The translations under genes and the position numbers were made by a program. The notes below the pieces were generated by a model. The model was not told the DNA's origin. It did not search any database and worked only from the letters and a program-made list of their open reading frames with translations. From NCBI GenBank assembly GCA_023511585.1, contig JAIMBF010000020.1:1-37981 (forward strand): a stretch of DNA of 37,981 nucleotides, given 5' to 3'. Below are positions 25,366 through 33,588 of this stretch, piece by piece; the first letter of the stretch is position 1, and every line of letters starts with the position of its first letter. The stretch is from Terriglobia bacterium. Lineage in GTDB: Bacteria > Pseudomonadota > Alphaproteobacteria > Acetobacterales > Acetobacteraceae.

Positions 25366-25964
25366 GACACCGCCTCCGGTGCCGGCGCCAAAGTCAGGGT
25401 GCGGGTTTCGGCGTAGCCGCGCTCCAGCGCCAAGCGGTTTTGCGCCAGGTTCGCATCCCGGAATTCCACTTTCTCCAGCGCGGCGCGAAGAGCGTCGAGC
25501 GATATCAACCCGGTGGCGCGGGCAAAAGCGCCGAGCATGATGGCATTGGTGATCGGGCGGCCGAAGATCGCAAGCGCAATGGCAACGGCATCGCAAACGG
25601 CAAGCGTTGCCAAATCGGGGGGATGGGCAACCGCCTCGGGCGCGGCGCTGGTTGCTTGGATCAGCGTGCCTGCGGGTTTGATTCCCGCGAAAATATTCAC
25701 CATCCGCGGCAAGGTCGGGTCGAGGCAAATGACGCAGTCCGGGTGATAGATATTCGTCAGCCCTCGGAGTGGGCGCCGATCGACGCGAAGGCAGGCGGAA
25801 ACCGGCGCGCCCCGCCGCTCAAACCCAAAGCTTGGGATGGCGACGGCAAATCGCCCATCATCGACGAAGGCCTGGGCGAGTACGGCAGAGGCCAAAACCG
25901 CCCCTTGGCCGCCGCGGCCGTGAATGCGGATTTCATAGATGCCGTGGGTTTCGCGCGCTGCCAT
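25362..25964 (-). CDS. padE: Phenylglyoxylate oxidoreductase, gamma subunit
   Basis: The 200-residue protein is a PorC-type gamma subunit, recognised by IRIHGRGGQGAVLASAVL near the N-terminus and PSFGFERRGAPVSACLR. It is a structural/CoA-binding-domain subunit of the 2-oxoacid oxidoreductase formed with PadG, PadF and the PadI half of the fusion. The ATG at 25964 is preceded by a strong AGGAGG. The stop overlaps padF (ATGA). It is the first oxidoreductase gene of the operon and follows the thioesterase gene by 37 bp. Confidence 0.9.
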   Translation of the reverse strand: MAARETHGIYEIRIHGRGGQGAVLASAVLAQAFVDDGRFAVAIPSFGFERRGAPVSACLRVDRRPLRGLTNIYHPDCVICLDPTLPRMVNIFAGIKPAGTLIQATSAAPEAVAHPPDLATLAVCDAVAIALAIFGRPITNAIMLGAFARATGLISLDALRAALEKVEFRDANLAQNRLALERGYAETRTLTLAPAPEAVS

Positions 25965-26001
25965 TGACCCCTCCTGCAAGACGTTTCCCAAGGTGCCATG
26001 A

Positions 26002-26424
26002 TCAGGACGCGGCTTGTTTCGTAGCCTCCGCTTTGGCGATTTTTGCCAGCAGCCGTTGCTTGGCTTTGGCCATTTCCACGATGAAACGGGTGTGTTGCCC
26101 GCGCGAGATTTCCTCGACCGCATCGGCAGCGACGATATCGAAGACGACTCGGCGGCCCTCGACCTTGGCAACGGTCGCGGTGATGCGGACCGTCATGCCG
26201 AGGGGCGTTGCGGCGGAATGATCAAACGCCGCGCTCACACCAACCGAATCCTCGCCGACGTCGCAATACTCCAAAAGCAGGTTGCGGCAGGTGACTTCGA
26301 TATCGCGCAGCAATTCCGGAGTCGCATAGATGCGCAGATCCTCGCCCATGAAATCGATCGTGCGGGCGGCATCGACGATCCGGGTTTCGGTTCGTGAGAG
26401 GCCGGGGCGCAGGGTGTCTTTCAT
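26002..26424 (-). CDS. FlK-like hotdog acyl-CoA thioesterase
   Basis: The 140-residue protein closely resembles fluoroacetyl-CoA thioesterase FlK in its core, with HSAATPLGMTV, VEGRRVVFDI and the DAVEEISRGQHTR stretch. Thr35, Glu43 and His69 match FlK Thr42, Glu50 and His76, with the first two keeping the same spacing of eight. The ATG at 26424 follows GAAGGAG; an upstream extension has no ribosome-binding site. It is the first gene of the pad operon, 37 bp before padE. Inferred roles are hydrolysis of phenylglyoxylyl-CoA, the presumed intermediate of phenylacetyl-CoA oxidation, or release of CoA from dead-end aryl-CoAs. A specific substrate cannot be assigned. Confidence 0.8.
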   Translation of the reverse strand: MKDTLRPGLSRTETRIVDAARTIDFMGEDLRIYATPELLRDIEVTCRNLLLEYCDVGEDSVGVSAAFDHSAATPLGMTVRITATVAKVEGRRVVFDIVAADAVEEISRGQHTRFIVEMAKAKQRLLAKIAKAEATKQAAS

Positions 26425-26485
26425 CGACGTTTCTCCTTCACGTTGCGGCCCCTGCAAGAAGGGTCGCGCGATTCGGTGGCTTTCC

Positions 26486-26504
26486 ATCGCCGGCGGTCGG
26501 CGAT
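26486..26504 (-). promoter_or_regulatory. Hairpin in the pad operon leader
   Basis: ATCGCCG-GCGGT-CGGCGAT is a perfect 7-bp stem with a 5-nt loop, lying in the untranslated leader of the thioesterase-pad transcript, 62-80 bp before the thioesterase ATG. A short T run follows it on the plus strand only. Function unknown; mRNA stability or readthrough control are possible. Confidence 0.3.
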
Positions 26505-26534
26505 TTTCTCAAAGCGGTCTGAACGCAACCCCCG

Positions 26535-26557
26535 TTTACATAAACCATTTACATAAA
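26535..26557. repeat. Tandem TTTACATAAA elements (operator candidate)
   Basis: TTTACATAAA occurs at 26535-26544 and 26548-26557, a 13-bp period. The first copy extends to the inverted repeat GTTTA-CA-TAAAC (26534-26545). A related GTTTATG follows at 26574-26580. This AT-rich cluster stands out from its GC-rich surroundings and lies in the leader downstream of the proposed pad transcription start. It may bind a repressor. Confidence 0.4.
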
Positions 26558-26598
26558 AAGGTACGTCTTTACCGTTTATGGCCGCTTTGATAGGATGC

Positions 26599-26604
26599 AT
26601 TATC
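26599..26604 (-). promoter_or_regulatory. -10 element of the pad operon
   Basis: On the minus strand this reads GATAAT, 5 of 6 matches to TATAAT. It begins 23 bp after the FNR box, which puts the box centre near -42.5, the class II activation position. Transcription would start near 26592, leaving a leader of about 170 nt before the thioesterase gene. Confidence 0.5.
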
Positions 26605-26699
26605 GGCACCGAAAAAAGCATGCGACATTGATCTAGATCAAAGTATGGCCTCTTCTTTGCGGGCAAAAGTGCATCGTCATATCCGGTAATTCGGTGCCG
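26604..26699. repeat. 10-bp inverted pair CGGCACCGAA / TTCGGTGCCG flanking the FNR box
   Basis: CGGCACCGAA (26604-26613) and its exact reverse complement TTCGGTGCCG (26690-26699) lie on either side of the central FNR box. Each unit is itself partly symmetric (CGG-nn-CCG). The first abuts the pad -10; the second falls near the expected start of the had-bcr transcript. This is the arrangement expected for a shared repressor such as the Rrf2 protein encoded at 14980-15450, but binding is only inferred. Confidence 0.4.
26628..26641. promoter_or_regulatory. FNR/CRP-type box shared by pad and bcr operons
   Basis: TTGATCTAGATCAA is a perfect palindrome and a perfect match to the FNR consensus. It is well placed (about -42.5) for the minus-strand pad promoter. 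On the plus strand only a poor -10 (CAAAAG, 26664-26669) lies at the matching distance, so activation of the bcr side may depend on another factor or a different start. Confidence 0.7.
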
Positions 26700-26758
26700 G
26701 AATAGGATTTCAACCCGGCTTCCATGGCGAAGCCGAAGCGGCGGAGGAGGTCCTGAAG

Positions 26759-27832
26759 ATGTCTGCAAGTGCCTATCAATGGGTGATGACCGCGCCCGCC
26801 GCACCGTTTGAGAAACGCGCGTTTGATCCGTTTCCGCCGGGGCCGGGCGAAGTGGTGGTCGAGGTGGCCGGCTGCGGCGTCTGCCATACCGATCTCGGCT
26901 ATCTCTACGACGGCGTGCGCACCAATCAACCGCTGCCGCTCACGCTCGGCCATGAAATCAGCGGCCGTGTGGTCGCCGCCGGCCCCGGTGAGGAACGCTG
27001 GCTCGGCCAAGCGGTGATCGTCCCGGCGGTGCTTCCTTGCGGGGAGTGCGATCTCTGCCGGCGCGGCCGGGCAACCATCTGCCGGCGCCAGAAAATGCCC
27101 GGCAATGATATCGACGGCGGCTTTGCCACCCACATCCGCGTACCCGGGCGCGGCCTCTGCCCCGTGGACCTTACCCGCCTGGAGGCCGCAGGCCTGACGC
27201 TTCCCGATGTTTCCGTAGTCGCCGATGCGGTGACGACGCCCTACCAGGCGGTTCGTCGGGCAGGTGTGGGGCAAGGGGATCTCGCGATCGTCATCGGCGT
27301 CGGCGGAGTCGGCGGCTATGCCGCGCAGATCGCCGCTGCGTTTGGCGCAACCGTCGTCGCCGTTGATATCGATGCCGACAAACTCGCCGAGATCGGTGCG
27401 CATGGCGCCGCTTTGACGCTGAATGCGCAAACGCTTGATCCCCGCGCACAGAAAGCGGCGATCTCCGAGTTCGCGGCCTCACAAGGGCTCCGACAGACGG
27501 AGTGGAAAATTTTCGAATGCTCGGGCACGGCGGCCGGCCAAAGCAATGCCTGGGCGCTGCTCGTGCCCGGCGCGACGCTCGCGGTGGTCGGCTTCACCAT
27601 GGCGCGCGTGGAAGTCCGGCTCTCCAACCTCATGGCCTTCGATGCGCGCGCGCTCGGCAATTGGGGCTGCCCGCCGGAGCTTTATCCCGATGCGCTTGCA
27701 CTGGTGCTCGACGGCAAAGTGCAGGTCAAGCCCTTCGTCGAACACCACCCGCTGGATGCGATCAACGACGTCTTTGCCAAGGCGCACGCGCACACTCTGA
27801 AGCGTCGCGCCGTTCTGCTCCCCACCCTTTGA
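26759..27832 (+). CDS. had: 6-Hydroxycyclohex-1-ene-1-carbonyl-CoA dehydrogenase
   Basis: The 357-residue medium-chain zinc alcohol dehydrogenase has catalytic zinc ligands C42 and H65-E66 (GHEISGR), structural zinc cysteines C94, C97, C100 and C108, and the NAD fold [15 protein letters not shown]. It oxidises the 6-hydroxy group formed by the diene hydratase to a ketone with NAD+. Position at the head of had-oah-dch-bcrCBAD, as in Thauera-type clusters, separates it from generic alcohol dehydrogenases. The start has a strong GGAGGAGG upstream. An FNR box and repressor-like elements lie in its promoter region. oah begins 14 bp downstream. Confidence 0.93.
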   Translation: MSASAYQWVMTAPAAPFEKRAFDPFPPGPGEVVVEVAGCGVCHTDLGYLYDGVRTNQPLPLTLGHEISGRVVAAGPGEERWLGQAVIVPAVLPCGECDLCRRGRATICRRQKMPGNDIDGGFATHIRVPGRGLCPVDLTRLEAAGLTLPDVSVVADAVTTPYQAVRRAGVGQGDLAIVIGVGGVGGYAAQIAAAFGATVVAVDIDADKLAEIGAHGAALTLNAQTLDPRAQKAAISEFAASQGLRQTEWKIFECSGTAAGQSNAWALLVPGATLAVVGFTMARVEVRLSNLMAFDARALGNWGCPPELYPDALALVLDGKVQVKPFVEHHPLDAINDVFAKAHAHTLKRRAVLLPTL

Positions 27833-27846
27833 GAGGAAACCGCCCG

Positions 27847-28980
27847 ATGGCCGAATCCCCCCTCGCCGTTGCCGCACGCACCAAGCCCCGCAAGCTCGTT
27901 TCGCACACTTTGGTCGAGGAATTTTCCGTCCCCGGCGTGCGCGTGGAAAAGCGCCCGGCGCGCCTCCCGGACGGTACGGTGGTCGAAGGGCTCTACAACA
28001 CCTGGATTATTCTCGATAATCCCGAGCAGCTGAACTCCTACACCACCGAGATGGTGAAAGGCGTGATCCTCGCCTTTCGGGCCGCATCGGCTGCGCGCGA
28101 CGTGGTCGCCGTGGTCTTCACCGGCACCGGCGATCGCGCCTTCTGCACCGGCGGCAACACCCGCGAATATGCCGAATACTACGCCGGAAACCCGCAGGAA
28201 TATCGGCAATATATGCGGCTTTTCAACGACATGGTTTCGTCGATCCTCGGCTGCGACAAGCCGGTCATCTGCCGCGTCAACGGAATGCGCATCGGCGGCG
28301 GCCAAGAAATCGGCATGGCGTGCGATTTCTCCATCGCCCAAGACCTCGCGCGTTTCGGCCAAGCCGGGCCCAAGCACGGCTCGGCGGCAATCGGCGGCGC
28401 GACGGATTTTTTGCCGCTGATGATCGGGATGGAGCGGGCGCTGGAATCGGGCACGCTTTGCGAACACTGGTCGGCGCATAAAGCCTATCGCCTCGGCATG
28501 CTCCACGACATCGTCCCGGCCTTGAAGGTCGATGGCGTCTTTGTCCCAAACCCGCTGGTGATCACCGATCGTGTGCTCGACGAGTGGGGCCGCTTCGCGC
28601 TCGGGGAGCCGAAAACCGGGGCCGCGCTGGAGGAAGGAAAGCGCCTCCTCGCCCGCGGCCGCATCGATCTCTCGCTCCTCGATGAGCGGGTCGAGGCGCT
28701 TTGCGGCAAGCTGCTGCTGACCTTTCCCGAGTGCCTCACCAAGAGTTTCGAGGAATTGCGCAAGCCGAAGATCGCCGCGTGGAACGCCAATAAGGAAGAT
28801 TCCCGCGCCTGGCTTGCGCTCAATATGTTGGCCGAGGCGCGCACCGGCTTCCGCGCTTTCAACGAAGGCCCGCGCGAACGCCGTGAAATCGATTTCGTCG
28901 CGCTCCGCCAAGCCCTGGCGCAAGGCGCCCCCTGGAGCGAGGATCTGGTCGAAAGCCTGATCCCGCGTGCCGGAGCCTGA
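27847..28980 (+). CDS. oah: 6-Oxocyclohex-1-ene-1-carbonyl-CoA hydrolase (ring opening)
   Basis: The 377-residue crotonase-fold protein is longer than normal enoyl-CoA hydratases, as known for Oah/BamA. It has the oxyanion-hole sequences AFCTGGNTREY and NGMRIGGGQEIGMACDFSIA, and GPKHGSAAIGGATDFLP, which is characteristic of this ring hydrolase. It adds water and cleaves the ring C-C bond to give 3-hydroxypimelyl-CoA. The ATG at 27847 follows GAGGAAA; the frame is open far upstream but only as a shadow of had. It is 2 bp upstream of dch. It is widely used as a marker for anaerobic benzoyl-CoA degradation. Confidence 0.95.
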   Translation: MAESPLAVAARTKPRKLVSHTLVEEFSVPGVRVEKRPARLPDGTVVEGLYNTWIILDNPEQLNSYTTEMVKGVILAFRAASAARDVVAVVFTGTGDRAFCTGGNTREYAEYYAGNPQEYRQYMRLFNDMVSSILGCDKPVICRVNGMRIGGGQEIGMACDFSIAQDLARFGQAGPKHGSAAIGGATDFLPLMIGMERALESGTLCEHWSAHKAYRLGMLHDIVPALKVDGVFVPNPLVITDRVLDEWGRFALGEPKTGAALEEGKRLLARGRIDLSLLDERVEALCGKLLLTFPECLTKSFEELRKPKIAAWNANKEDSRAWLALNMLAEARTGFRAFNEGPRERREIDFVALRQALAQGAPWSEDLVESLIPRAGA

Positions 28981-28982
28981 CG

Positions 28983-29753
28983 ATGAACGCGGCAGCGGTG
29001 CGCGCCTGGCGGTCTTGCGGAGAGATGCTGCTACGCCTTCGCCTGAACCGCCCCAAGGCCAATATTCTGGATGCGGCCATGATTGCGGCGCTCGATACGG
29101 CGCTAAGCGAAGGCCTGGACGCGCGCCCGACGCTTGCGGTCTTGATCGACGCCGAGGGGCCGAATTTCAGCTTTGGCGCCAGCGTGGAGGAGCATCTCCC
29201 CGCGCACTGCGCCGACATGCTGCGCGGCTTTCACGCGCTCTTGCTCCGCCTGCTCGCCTTGCCGGTGCCGGTGCTGTTTGCGGTGCGCGGACAATGCCTC
29301 GGCGGTGGGCTGGAGCTTGCGCTCACGGGGCTCCGGATCTTCGCAAGTCCGGAAGCAAAGTTCGGCCAGCCGGAGATCAAACTCGGCGTCTTTGCACCGG
29401 CGGCCTCGGTCTTGCTTCCCGAACGCATCGCCCGCCCGGCCGCCGAAGACATGCTGCTCTCGGGCCGCAGTTTGAATGCCTCGGAGGCGCTGGCGCTCGG
29501 CCTGGTCCAGGCCGTGGCCGAGGATCCCGAACGCGCGGCCGAACTCTGGTTCGAAACCCATCTTGCCGACAAAAGCGCGGCCGCCTTGCGTCACGCAATG
29601 AAAGCCGCACGCGCCGACCTGTCGGCACGCACGCGCGCGCGCCTTGCCGCGCTGGAGACGCTCTATCTCGACGAATTGATGCAGACCCGCGATGCGCTGG
29701 AAGGTCTGCAGGCATTTCTTGCCAAGCGCACGCCGCATTGGGAGCACCGATAG
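28983..29753 (+). CDS. dch: Cyclohexa-1,5-diene-1-carbonyl-CoA hydratase
   Basis: The 256-residue crotonase-family protein has the oxyanion-hole region FSFGASVEEHLP and the second signature VRGQCLGGGLELALTG, then FGQPEIKLGVFAPAAS. It hydrates the dienoyl-CoA made by benzoyl-CoA reductase to 6-hydroxycyclohex-1-ene-1-carbonyl-CoA, the substrate of Had. It sits 2 bp after oah and 2 bp before bcrC, so the genes are tightly coupled. Generic enoyl-CoA hydratases look similar; the gene order makes the assignment firm. Confidence 0.92.
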   Translation: MNAAAVRAWRSCGEMLLRLRLNRPKANILDAAMIAALDTALSEGLDARPTLAVLIDAEGPNFSFGASVEEHLPAHCADMLRGFHALLLRLLALPVPVLFAVRGQCLGGGLELALTGLRIFASPEAKFGQPEIKLGVFAPAASVLLPERIARPAAEDMLLSGRSLNASEALALGLVQAVAEDPERAAELWFETHLADKSAAALRHAMKAARADLSARTRARLAALETLYLDELMQTRDALEGLQAFLAKRTPHWEHR

Positions 29754-29755
29754 AC

Positions 29756-30937
29756 ATGAGTACCACCAGTACCACCACCGCTGAAATCGTTGCCCGCTGC
29801 CAGGCGTTGTTTGATGACCTCCATTTCACCTACGCGCGGGAATGGAAGGCCGCCGTGCCGGGGCGCATCGTCGTCGGCTACATGCCGTTTTATGTCCCGC
29901 GCGAGCTGATCCATGCCGCGGGCGGGCTTCCGCTCGGCGTCCTCGGCGGCGGCGATCAGCTCGAGGTGATCCAGGGTGACGCCTATTACCAAAGCTATAT
30001 CTGCCGCATCCCGCGCTCGACCATCGAACTCGGCCTCACCAACCGGCTCGACTTCGTCGATGTCATGCTGTTCCCCTCGATTTGCGACGTCATTCGCAAT
30101 CTTTCGGGCATGTGGAAAATCATGTTCCCGAAGGTCAAAAGCCGCTATTTCGATGTCCCGCAGAACTACTGCGACGATGTCGGCGGCGAATTCTACATCC
30201 ATGAATTAAACGAATTGCGGGATTTGCTGGCCGAAGCAAGCGGGCGGCCGGTCAGCGATGATGCACTGCGTGCTTCAATCGCGCTCTATAACGAAAACCG
30301 GGCCTTGGTGCGCGAAGTCTACGCGTTCCGCGCGCGCCAACCCTGGCAAGCGCCGTCGGCTGAAGTTTATCTTTTGATGCGCGCCGGCTTGATCGTTGCT
30401 GTCGAAGAACATAACCGCATGCTGCGCGAGTATTTGACGGCGGCCGCGGCGGAACAGCGGCCGCGGCGGGATAACTCGCGGGTTGTCGTCACCGGTGCGT
30501 TTTGTGAACAGCCGCCGCTCAATCTGATCAAATCGATCGAGCTCGCCGGTTGCTACATCGTCGATGACGATTTCATGCTGGTCAACCGCTGGGAGCGATC
30601 GGACATCCCCCTCGAGGGTGATCCGATCACCAACCTTGCCGCCGCCTACTTGCACAATTCCAACCACACTTCGGCAAAGTATGAACCCGATCCCGAGAAA
30701 AAAGGCCTCTATCTCGTCGAGGCCGTGAAGCGCTCTCGCGCCGAAGGGGTGATTTTCGCCTCGCCGAGCTTCTGCGATCCGGCACTCTTGGAGCGGCCGA
30801 TGCTGCAGCGCGTCCTCGCCGCCCACGATATCCCGTTCATTGCCTTCAAATACGCCGAGAATTCCGGGCAAATGCAGCCGATCCGCGAACAAGCCGGCAC
30901 ATTTGCCGATTCCATCAAGCTCTGGAGCAACCCATGA
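29756..30937 (+). CDS. bcrC: Benzoyl-CoA reductase (ATP-dependent), gamma subunit
   Basis: The 393-residue protein belongs to the 2-hydroxyglutaryl-CoA dehydratase D-component family (HgdB/FldC type). Family features include VGYMPFYVPRELIHAAGG (39-56) and cysteines C83 (YICRIP) and C110 (FPSICD), likely cluster ligands. With BcrB it forms the module that binds benzoyl-CoA and reduces the aromatic ring. Size and order match Thauera BcrC. The ATG at 29756 lies 2 bp after the dch stop with GGAG upstream. The stop overlaps bcrB (ATGA). Confidence 0.94.
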   Translation: MSTTSTTTAEIVARCQALFDDLHFTYAREWKAAVPGRIVVGYMPFYVPRELIHAAGGLPLGVLGGGDQLEVIQGDAYYQSYICRIPRSTIELGLTNRLDFVDVMLFPSICDVIRNLSGMWKIMFPKVKSRYFDVPQNYCDDVGGEFYIHELNELRDLLAEASGRPVSDDALRASIALYNENRALVREVYAFRARQPWQAPSAEVYLLMRAGLIVAVEEHNRMLREYLTAAAAEQRPRRDNSRVVVTGAFCEQPPLNLIKSIELAGCYIVDDDFMLVNRWERSDIPLEGDPITNLAAAYLHNSNHTSAKYEPDPEKKGLYLVEAVKRSRAEGVIFASPSFCDPALLERPMLQRVLAAHDIPFIAFKYAENSGQMQPIREQAGTFADSIKLWSNP

Positions 30938-32235
30938 CCAACCGCGACGCACCCCAGGTGATCAAAGACAGCTCGATGCTGAAACAAAAGGAAATGATTG
31001 CCGGGAACTACGCCAAGTTGGAAGCCGCCCCGGCCACGGGGCAGAAGGTTGTCTCAACCTTCGTTCCGGGCAATCTCAACGAGCTGATCATGTGCTTTGA
31101 CATGCTCAACAATCTGCCCGAGATCAACGCGCTCCAGAACGGCATGCGCAAGAGGACCGGCGCCTACATCATGGAAGCGGAAAAACGCGGCCATTCCGAG
31201 GATGTGTGCACTTACGTCAAAGCCGATCTCGGCATGATCGCCAAGGGCAATCTCGGCCCCGACGGGCAGAAATTGCCGGATCCCGATTTGTTGCTGCTCT
31301 CCTATACCGGCTGTTTCACCTTCATGAAGTGGTTCGAGCTTTTGCGCGATCACTACAAATGCGAAACGGCGATGCTGCATGTGCCCTATCAGGGCGATGG
31401 AAAGATCACCCCCAACATGATCGCCTACGTCGTCAAGCAGCTTAAGGAAGAGGTGATTCCGAAGCTGGAAAAGATAAGCGGCGTCAAGTTCGATATCGAT
31501 CGGCTGCGCGAGTATCTCGCCCGTTCCGCGCGCGCCGAAGAGGATCTGGTGTGGGTCCTGGAAACGGCCAAGTCCAAACCCTCGCCGATCGATGCCTATT
31601 TCGGCGGCGTCTATTACATCGGGCCGATTTTCACGGCATTTCGCGGCACCGAGGATGCGGTCGAATATTATCGTCTGTTGCGGACCGAAATCACCGAACG
31701 TCTGGCGCGCGGGCAAGGGCCGGTGACGCCGACGGGCGAGCTGACGGAAGAGCGCTATCGGCTGGTGGTAGAGGGGCCGCCGAACTGGACCAGCTTCCGC
31801 GATTTCTGGAAAATGTTCTACGAGGAAGGCGCCGTCGTCGTCGCCAGCACCTACAGCAAAGTCGGCGGCCTCTATGATCTCGGCTTCCGCCACGATCCCG
31901 CGCGCCCGCTGGAAAGCCTCGCGGAATATTGCCTCGGCTGCTACACCAACCGCAATCTGCCCTCGCGTATCGATCTCATCGAGAGATATATGCATGAGTA
32001 TCAAGCCGACGGTTTGGTGATCAATTCGATCAAGAGCTGCAACAGTTTCTCCGCCGGTCAGCTCTTGGTCCTGCGCGAGATCGAGCGTCGCACCGGCAAA
32101 CCGGGCGCGTTCATCGAAAGCGATCTTGTCGATCCGCGCTATTTCTCGCCCGCAAACATCAAGAACCGGCTTGAGAGCTATTTCCAAATGATCGACCAAC
32201 GGCGCGCGGGCAGCCGCGCCGCCCGTGCCGCTTAA
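30934..32235 (+). CDS. bcrB: Benzoyl-CoA reductase (ATP-dependent), beta subunit
   Basis: The 433-residue protein is the second HgdA/HgdB-like subunit. It has [19 protein letters not shown] near 42-60, cysteines C92 and C127 (SYTGCF), then CLGCYTNRN and [10 protein letters not shown] towards the C-terminus. These are candidate ligands for the substrate-site [4Fe-4S] cluster. It pairs with BcrC and receives electrons from BcrA/BcrD at the cost of ATP. It overlaps bcrC by 4 bp. Length fits the Thauera subunit. Confidence 0.94.
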   Translation: MTNRDAPQVIKDSSMLKQKEMIAGNYAKLEAAPATGQKVVSTFVPGNLNELIMCFDMLNNLPEINALQNGMRKRTGAYIMEAEKRGHSEDVCTYVKADLGMIAKGNLGPDGQKLPDPDLLLLSYTGCFTFMKWFELLRDHYKCETAMLHVPYQGDGKITPNMIAYVVKQLKEEVIPKLEKISGVKFDIDRLREYLARSARAEEDLVWVLETAKSKPSPIDAYFGGVYYIGPIFTAFRGTEDAVEYYRLLRTEITERLARGQGPVTPTGELTEERYRLVVEGPPNWTSFRDFWKMFYEEGAVVVASTYSKVGGLYDLGFRHDPARPLESLAEYCLGCYTNRNLPSRIDLIERYMHEYQADGLVINSIKSCNSFSAGQLLVLREIERRTGKPGAFIESDLVDPRYFSPANIKNRLESYFQMIDQRRAGSRAARAA

Positions 32236-32248
32236 GGAGGGTCCGGAC

Positions 32249-33559
32249 ATGCGCGTTTTCATCGGCATCGATCTCGGCTCAACCACCACCAAGGCGGTGG
32301 TGCTCGATGAGGATATGAATGTGCTCGGGCGCGGGATCACCAATTCTCGCGCGAATTACGACACCGCCTGCAAAGTCGCGAAATACGAGGCATTGCTCTC
32401 GGCGCGGTTCACGCTGCTGCAACGCAAGCTTGCCGAAGTTGCGGCGGCGGAAGGGCGGCTTGCCGATTTTCTCGCCTCCTGGGAGCGAAGCTTTCGCCTC
32501 GGCCAATTCCTCGAACAGATCGACGATCTTGAAAACACCTGCCTGGAAAAAGCCAAAGGCGCACGCTTTGCCGGGCGCGAAGGCGCGGTTGCCGAGGCCA
32601 TCCGCGATGTTTTTGCAAGCTTGCGCGCTGACGCGCCGGCGCTCTTTGCGCCCAACGCGCGCCGAAAGTCGGATTTCTTCCGTGATCTCGCCGGCTCGCG
32701 CGTCATGGCGGTGGGCGAGAGCGTGGCAAAAACCGTGGGCATTCCGTATGATTGGCTCTTGAATATTTATGACAAGTCGATCATCGAAGTCGAAAACCGC
32801 CCGCCGAGCGGCGATATCACCGAGAAACTCCGCCGCGCCTTTACGCGGCTGATGGAAATGTCGCCGGAACTTGCGGATCTCGCCGGGCAAGTTTCGGCTT
32901 CGGTCGCCACCGTGCTCGGCACGGATATCGAGGAAGCTTCGGTGGTCGGCACCGGTTACGGTCGTGTCACGCTGCCGTTTCCGAAAGAAAAAATCCGCTC
33001 TGAAATTCTCTGTCATGGGCTCGGCGCGCATATGATGTACCCGAACACGCGCACCGTGCTCGATATCGGCGGCCAAGACACCAAAGCGATTCAAGTCGAC
33101 AGCAACGGCATCGTCGAGAATTTCCAAATGAACGATCGCTGCGCCGCCGGCTGCGGGCGCTATCTCGGTTACATCGCCGATGAAATGAATATCGGCGTGC
33201 ATGAACTCGGGCCGCTGGCTATGCAGGCGACACGCACCGTGCGCATCAACTCCACCTGCACCGTGTTCGCCGGCGCCGAGCTCAGGGATCGTCTCGCGCT
33301 CGGTGAAAAGCGCGAAGACATCATCGCCGGTCTCCATCGCGCCATCATCCTGCGCGCGATGTCGATCATTTCGCGCTCGGGCGGCGTTCGCGATCAGTTC
33401 ACCTTCACCGGCGGCGTTGCGAAAAACGAAGCCGCCGTCAAGGCGTTGCGTGAATTGATCACGGAAAACTATGGCGATGTCGTCATCAATATCAATCCGG
33501 ATTCGATCTATACCGGGGCGCTCGGCGCCGCCGCCTTCGCGCGCCGCGCCGTGAATTAG
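32249..33559 (+). CDS. bcrA: Benzoyl-CoA reductase, ATPase/electron activator alpha subunit
   Basis: The 436-residue protein is an ASKHA-fold ATPase of the HgdC type, with phosphate-1 motif [13 protein letters not shown] near residue 6 and a second phosphate motif [10 protein letters not shown]. It has a helical insert of about 150 residues (roughly 35-185) that the shorter BcrD lacks. Cysteines C298 (RCAAGCG) and C337 (NSTCTVF) are 39 residues apart, as in HgdC, and should share one [4Fe-4S] cluster with the pair in BcrD. It couples ATP hydrolysis to low-potential electron transfer to BcrBC. AAGGAGG precedes the ATG at 32249. Confidence 0.94.
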   Translation: MRVFIGIDLGSTTTKAVVLDEDMNVLGRGITNSRANYDTACKVAKYEALLSARFTLLQRKLAEVAAAEGRLADFLASWERSFRLGQFLEQIDDLENTCLEKAKGARFAGREGAVAEAIRDVFASLRADAPALFAPNARRKSDFFRDLAGSRVMAVGESVAKTVGIPYDWLLNIYDKSIIEVENRPPSGDITEKLRRAFTRLMEMSPELADLAGQVSASVATVLGTDIEEASVVGTGYGRVTLPFPKEKIRSEILCHGLGAHMMYPNTRTVLDIGGQDTKAIQVDSNGIVENFQMNDRCAAGCGRYLGYIADEMNIGVHELGPLAMQATRTVRINSTCTVFAGAELRDRLALGEKREDIIAGLHRAIILRAMSIISRSGGVRDQFTFTGGVAKNEAAVKALRELITENYGDVVININPDSIYTGALGAAAFARRAVN

Positions 33560-33588
33560 GTCGAAACGCCAATCAAGGAGTAGAACCC

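Larger units (their letters stand above)
26425..26758. promoter_or_regulatory. Divergent control region between pad and bcr operons (334 bp)
   Basis: This single region separates the start of the phenylacetate operon (minus) from the benzoyl-CoA reductase operon (plus). It holds a leader hairpin, two copies of TTTACATAAA, a GATAAT -10 for the pad side, one central FNR-type box, and a 10-bp element present in opposite orientations on both sides of the box. These are listed separately. The plus-strand ribosome-binding site GGAGGAGG lies just before the had start. No small open frame in the region looks like a gene. Confidence 0.65.

Noticed and set aside
25366-25728. Upstream extension of padF
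   Set aside because: It is a frame-shifted shadow of padE; the ATGA overlap at 25362-25365 sets the start.
27502-27846. N-terminal extension of oah by 115 codons
   Set aside because: It is an out-of-frame shadow within had; the ATG at 27847 has a ribosome-binding site and the family-like start.
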